From the NCBI GenBank assembly GCA_036387335.1, contig DASVTZ010000072.1:1-32862 (forward strand): a stretch of 32,862 nt of DNA, written 5' to 3'. Source of the stretch: Longimicrobium sp. Its GTDB lineage: Bacteria; Gemmatimonadota; Gemmatimonadetes; Longimicrobiales; Longimicrobiaceae. A model generated the notes under the pieces. The model saw nothing but the letters and a program-made list of their open reading frames with translations, was not told the origin of the DNA and searched no databases. Position numbers and translations under genes: made by a program. Below, one piece after another: positions 32,797 to 32,862 of the stretch. The stretch's first letter is position 1. Every line of letters begins with the position of its first letter.

Positions 32797-32862
32797 CGCC
32801 CCGGCACCACCCCGCGCACCCGGGCACGAATGCACGCAACCGCCCCTCCCCCGCGGGTGGGG

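Noticed and set aside
1-32862. tRNA, rRNA or riboswitch genes
   Set aside because: No cloverleaf with a GGTTCRA-type arm, rRNA-like stretch or recognisable riboswitch core was seen on reading; short ncRNAs cannot be excluded without a covariance search.

Overview
The window looks like a chromosomal segment from a very G+C-rich Gram-negative soil bacterium, most plausibly a member of Gemmatimonadota close to Longimicrobium. That placement is an inference. It rests on base composition, the many lipoproteins with an (L/A)(A/S)(G/A)C lipobox, a DUF5916/CBM9 outer-membrane protein, a SusC/SusD (RagA/RagB) pair in a G+C-rich genome, and hairpin repeats of the CTCACACAGAG / CTCACGCGGAG type. No ribosomal or marker gene is present to confirm it.

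Layout. 1-1684: 3' part of a CstA-type carbon-starvation transporter. 1685-4480: a compositionally distinct accessory island. It carries a translationally coupled two-gene module (nucleotidyltransferase-like protein plus DUF262/ParB-like protein), a coding desert, an N-terminally eroded addiction-module antitoxin, and an intact MazE/RHH-like antitoxin behind a perfect 25-nt palindrome but without a toxin. 4482-9112: DUF5916 outer-membrane protein, DUF4349 lipoprotein, VOC (glyoxalase-fold) protein and a diheme cytochrome c lipoprotein. 9279-13503: a metzincin-type secreted protease, two small proteins, a lectin-like lipoprotein, and a VRR-NUC-like protein with a small partner. 13710-16690: DinB, YciI-like, NTF2-like lipoprotein, secreted protein and histidine phosphatase. 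16814-19415: a seven-bladed RCC1-type lipoprotein and a TolB-type propeller fragment. 19576-30265: a scavenging block of M28 peptidase, penicillin-acylase-family Ntn hydrolase, D-aminoacylase-like amidohydrolase and a SusC/SusD importer pair. 30544-32589: an M3 oligopeptidase. The window ends in palindromic repeat DNA.

How the genes work together. Most proteins here are exported, and the block from 19.5 to 32.6 kb reads as a surface-to-cytoplasm route for peptides and N-acylated amino compounds: secreted hydrolases, a TonB-dependent importer with its surface lipoprotein, and an oligopeptidase. The most novel-looking part is the 1.7-4.4 kb island, where the nucleotidyltransferase/DUF262 pair is a candidate anti-mobile-element module beside remnants of two toxin-antitoxin loci. 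Several genes have sigma70-like promoters with 16-17 nt spacers, and most 3' ends carry long perfect G+C-rich hairpins.
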